From: CAYXDR01 sp046498185
GTDB lineage: Bacteria; Desulfobacterota; DSM-4660; Desulfatiglandales; Desulfatiglandaceae
Assembly: GCA_046498185.1 (NCBI GenBank)
Contig: JAWOBE010000045.1
Location: 1 to 6,509, forward strand
Reading direction: 5' to 3'
Length of the DNA: 6,509 bases
Below the pieces are notes generated by a model that saw only the letters and a list, made by a program, of their open reading frames with translations, made no database searches and was not told the DNA's origin. The translations under genes and the position numbers were made by a program. The stretch's first letter is position 1; each line of letters opens with the position of its first letter. Positions 5,300-6,509 of the stretch are shown here, in pieces.

Positions 5300-5660
5300 T
5301 TTTTTTATAGGCCATTATTCCTACTGGTTGACCATGTTGCTGCTCTGCATTGGGCTTTACGGGGTTTTGATGAAAAAAAACCTTGTCAAGAAAACCATCG
5401 GGCTGACGATTCTCCAATCATCCATAATCCTTTTTTATGTATCGATTGCAGCCAAATGGAATGCAACGGTCCCGATATACGATCCCTCCAGGCCTGTGAC
5501 CGATGCCTCCAATTATCTGAATCCCTTGCCTCATACGCTGATGCTGACGGCCATCGTCGTGGGAGTGGCCACGTTGGGCGTGGCTTTCGCCCTTCTGATG
5601 GCGATTTTCAACCGGTACCAGAGCCTTGATGAACAAGAGATCCTGGACATGATCGAATGA
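5283..5660 (+). CDS. mrpC: Mrp/Mnh-type Na+/H+ antiporter subunit C (NuoK-like, MbhG-like)
   Basis: This is a small NuoK-related membrane subunit with three helices at about 14-30, 36-57 and 85-109. HYSYWLTMLLLCIGLYGVL (11-29) and KKNLVKKTIGLTILQSSI (31-48) are typical. The extended loop ending in YLNPLPHTLMLTAIVVGVAT (78-97) is also typical. The start is uncertain. GTG at 5283 gives 125 residues and a 17-base overlap with mrpB. TTG at 5292 gives 122 residues, an 8-base overlap and a much better ribosome binding site (AAGGTGA, 5 bases away), so it may be the true start. The stop overlaps the mrpD ATG. Confidence 0.9.
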   Translation: MKILFDFFIGHYSYWLTMLLLCIGLYGVLMKKNLVKKTIGLTILQSSIILFYVSIAAKWNATVPIYDPSRPVTDASNYLNPLPHTLMLTAIVVGVATLGVAFALLMAIFNRYQSLDEQEILDMIE

Positions 5661-6509
5661 CCGATTATCAGTTGCCGGTATTGATACCGTTCACATACCT
5701 TGCCTTCGCCGTCCTGATTCCTCTCGTCGGCATGTGGAAAAGGAAACTCAGCCACCCGATGGCGGTAACGGCTTCCGGGCTTGCTGCCGCGCTGTCTCTT
5801 TACGGATTTGTAACATATGTGAAGGGTGGGCCGATTCATCATACCTTCGGCGGCTGGCAGCCTCCGATCGGGATAGAATTTGTTTATGACGGACTCTCCG
5901 CTTTTTTCCTGCTCGTGATCAATATCGTCGCATTCCTGGTGCTGCTTCATTCCAAATACGTGGCGACCCGTGAATTCAGGGGCAAAAGGATGCCTTTCTA
6001 CAGCGTCACCATGCTCTTGATGCTCGGATTCAACGGCATCGTGAGCACCGGAGACCTGTTCAACCTGTACGTATTTTTAGAGATTTCCTCGCTTTCCAGT
6101 TACGGGTTGATCGCTATCGGAAACCGGCACGCACCTTTTGCGGCCTTCCGGTACCTCGTTGTGGGAACAATCGGCGGCTCCATGTATCTGCTTGGACTCG
6201 GATTCCTCTATATTTCCACAGGAACGCTGAATATCATCGATATGGCGGCGATGCTTCCTCATTTAGCCGGCAGGCCTCCTGTTCTCACCGGCCTGGTTTT
6301 AATGACTGTGGGCATCGGGATAAAGGCCGCGCTGTTTCCGATGCACGGGTGGCTGCCGGATGCATATACTTTCGCCTCTTCGACCTCCAGTGCCTTGATC
6401 GCGCCCACCGGGACGAAGGTGGGTGCTTACATACTGATTCGGGTTCTTGTCTATCTGTTCGGATTCGAATCAATGGATGCAGTATTCAAGGTTTCGAGTG
6501 TTATCGGGA
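5657..6509 (+). CDS. mrpD: Mrp/Mnh-type antiporter subunit D (MbhH-like, NuoL/M/N family), cut by window edge
   Basis: This is a large proton/cation-translocating membrane subunit related to complex I NuoL/M/N. The visible part is 284 residues; full-length members are about 490-520, so roughly the last two fifths lie beyond the window. Key channel residues are in place: Glu142 in STGDLFNLYVFLEISSLSSY, Lys223 and His230 in GIKAALFPMHGWLPDAY, and Lys254 in TGTKVGAYILIRV. DAYTFASSTSSALIAPTGTK resembles MbhH-type more than MrpA sequences. It starts on an ATGA overlap with mrpC. No frameshift is seen, so it looks functional. Confidence 0.93.
   Translation, partial: MTDYQLPVLIPFTYLAFAVLIPLVGMWKRKLSHPMAVTASGLAAALSLYGFVTYVKGGPIHHTFGGWQPPIGIEFVYDGLSAFFLLVINIVAFLVLLHSKYVATREFRGKRMPFYSVTMLLMLGFNGIVSTGDLFNLYVFLEISSLSSYGLIAIGNRHAPFAAFRYLVVGTIGGSMYLLGLGFLYISTGTLNIIDMAAMLPHLAGRPPVLTGLVLMTVGIGIKAALFPMHGWLPDAYTFASSTSSALIAPTGTKVGAYILIRVLVYLFGFESMDAVFKVSSVIG

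Noticed and set aside
3405..6473. Minus-strand open frames opposite the mrp genes
   Set aside because: They have low-complexity, Arg/His/Gln-rich translations, no ribosome binding sites and complete overlap with well-supported mrp genes.
1..6509. CRISPR array, tRNA or rRNA genes
   Set aside because: No regularly spaced repeats, cloverleaf-like sequence or rRNA-like segments were seen on either strand.

Overview
This window looks like bacterial chromosome. It has tightly packed genes with Shine-Dalgarno sequences and many 1-4 base stop/start overlaps. The combination of a TAXI-type TRAP transporter, an archaeal-MBH-style split Mrp module and mixed, medium GC content suggests an anaerobe such as a Desulfobacterota (sulfate-reducer-like) bacterium. 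That assignment is inference from gene content; no rRNA or other marker is present.

Left part (1 to about 2500, minus strand): a TRAP transporter operon, read right to left. The first gene encodes an intact TAXI-family substrate-binding protein (1507-2496). A 26-base perfect palindrome (1450-1475) follows, and then a fused TRAP permease (DctQ-like plus DctM-like). The permease is broken. Recognisable sequence stops near residue 397 (about position 237), where an imperfect palindrome (218-252) marks the edge of AT-rich DNA. That DNA carries repeated ATGGA[CA]AA[AT]TT boxes and the start of a possible outward-running ORF at the left edge. It looks like the end of an insertion element or another rearrangement breakpoint, and it probably makes the transporter nonfunctional.

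Middle (2497-3171): a 675-base, mostly AT-rich divergent intergenic region. It holds a possible leader hairpin just upstream of the TAXI ribosome binding site, two sigma-70-like promoter candidates reading rightward, a possible 28-codon small ORF, an exact tandem 10-bp repeat, and a short dyad over one promoter candidate.

Right part (3172-6509, plus strand): eight consecutive genes, each overlapping the next. They encode MrpE, MrpF, MrpG, a stand-alone DUF4040/MbhD-type subunit, an MbhE-type subunit, MrpB, MrpC and MrpD/MbhH (cut by the window edge). This is the order of the antiporter half of membrane-bound hydrogenase (MbhA-H) and related complexes. It is not the canonical mrpA-first operon. 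The module should move Na+ and H+ across the cytoplasmic membrane. Whether it is a stand-alone antiporter or part of a larger redox-driven complex depends on genes beyond the right edge. TRAP transporters usually use Na+ gradients, so the two neighbouring systems may share sodium as coupling ion, although the TRAP system seems damaged here.
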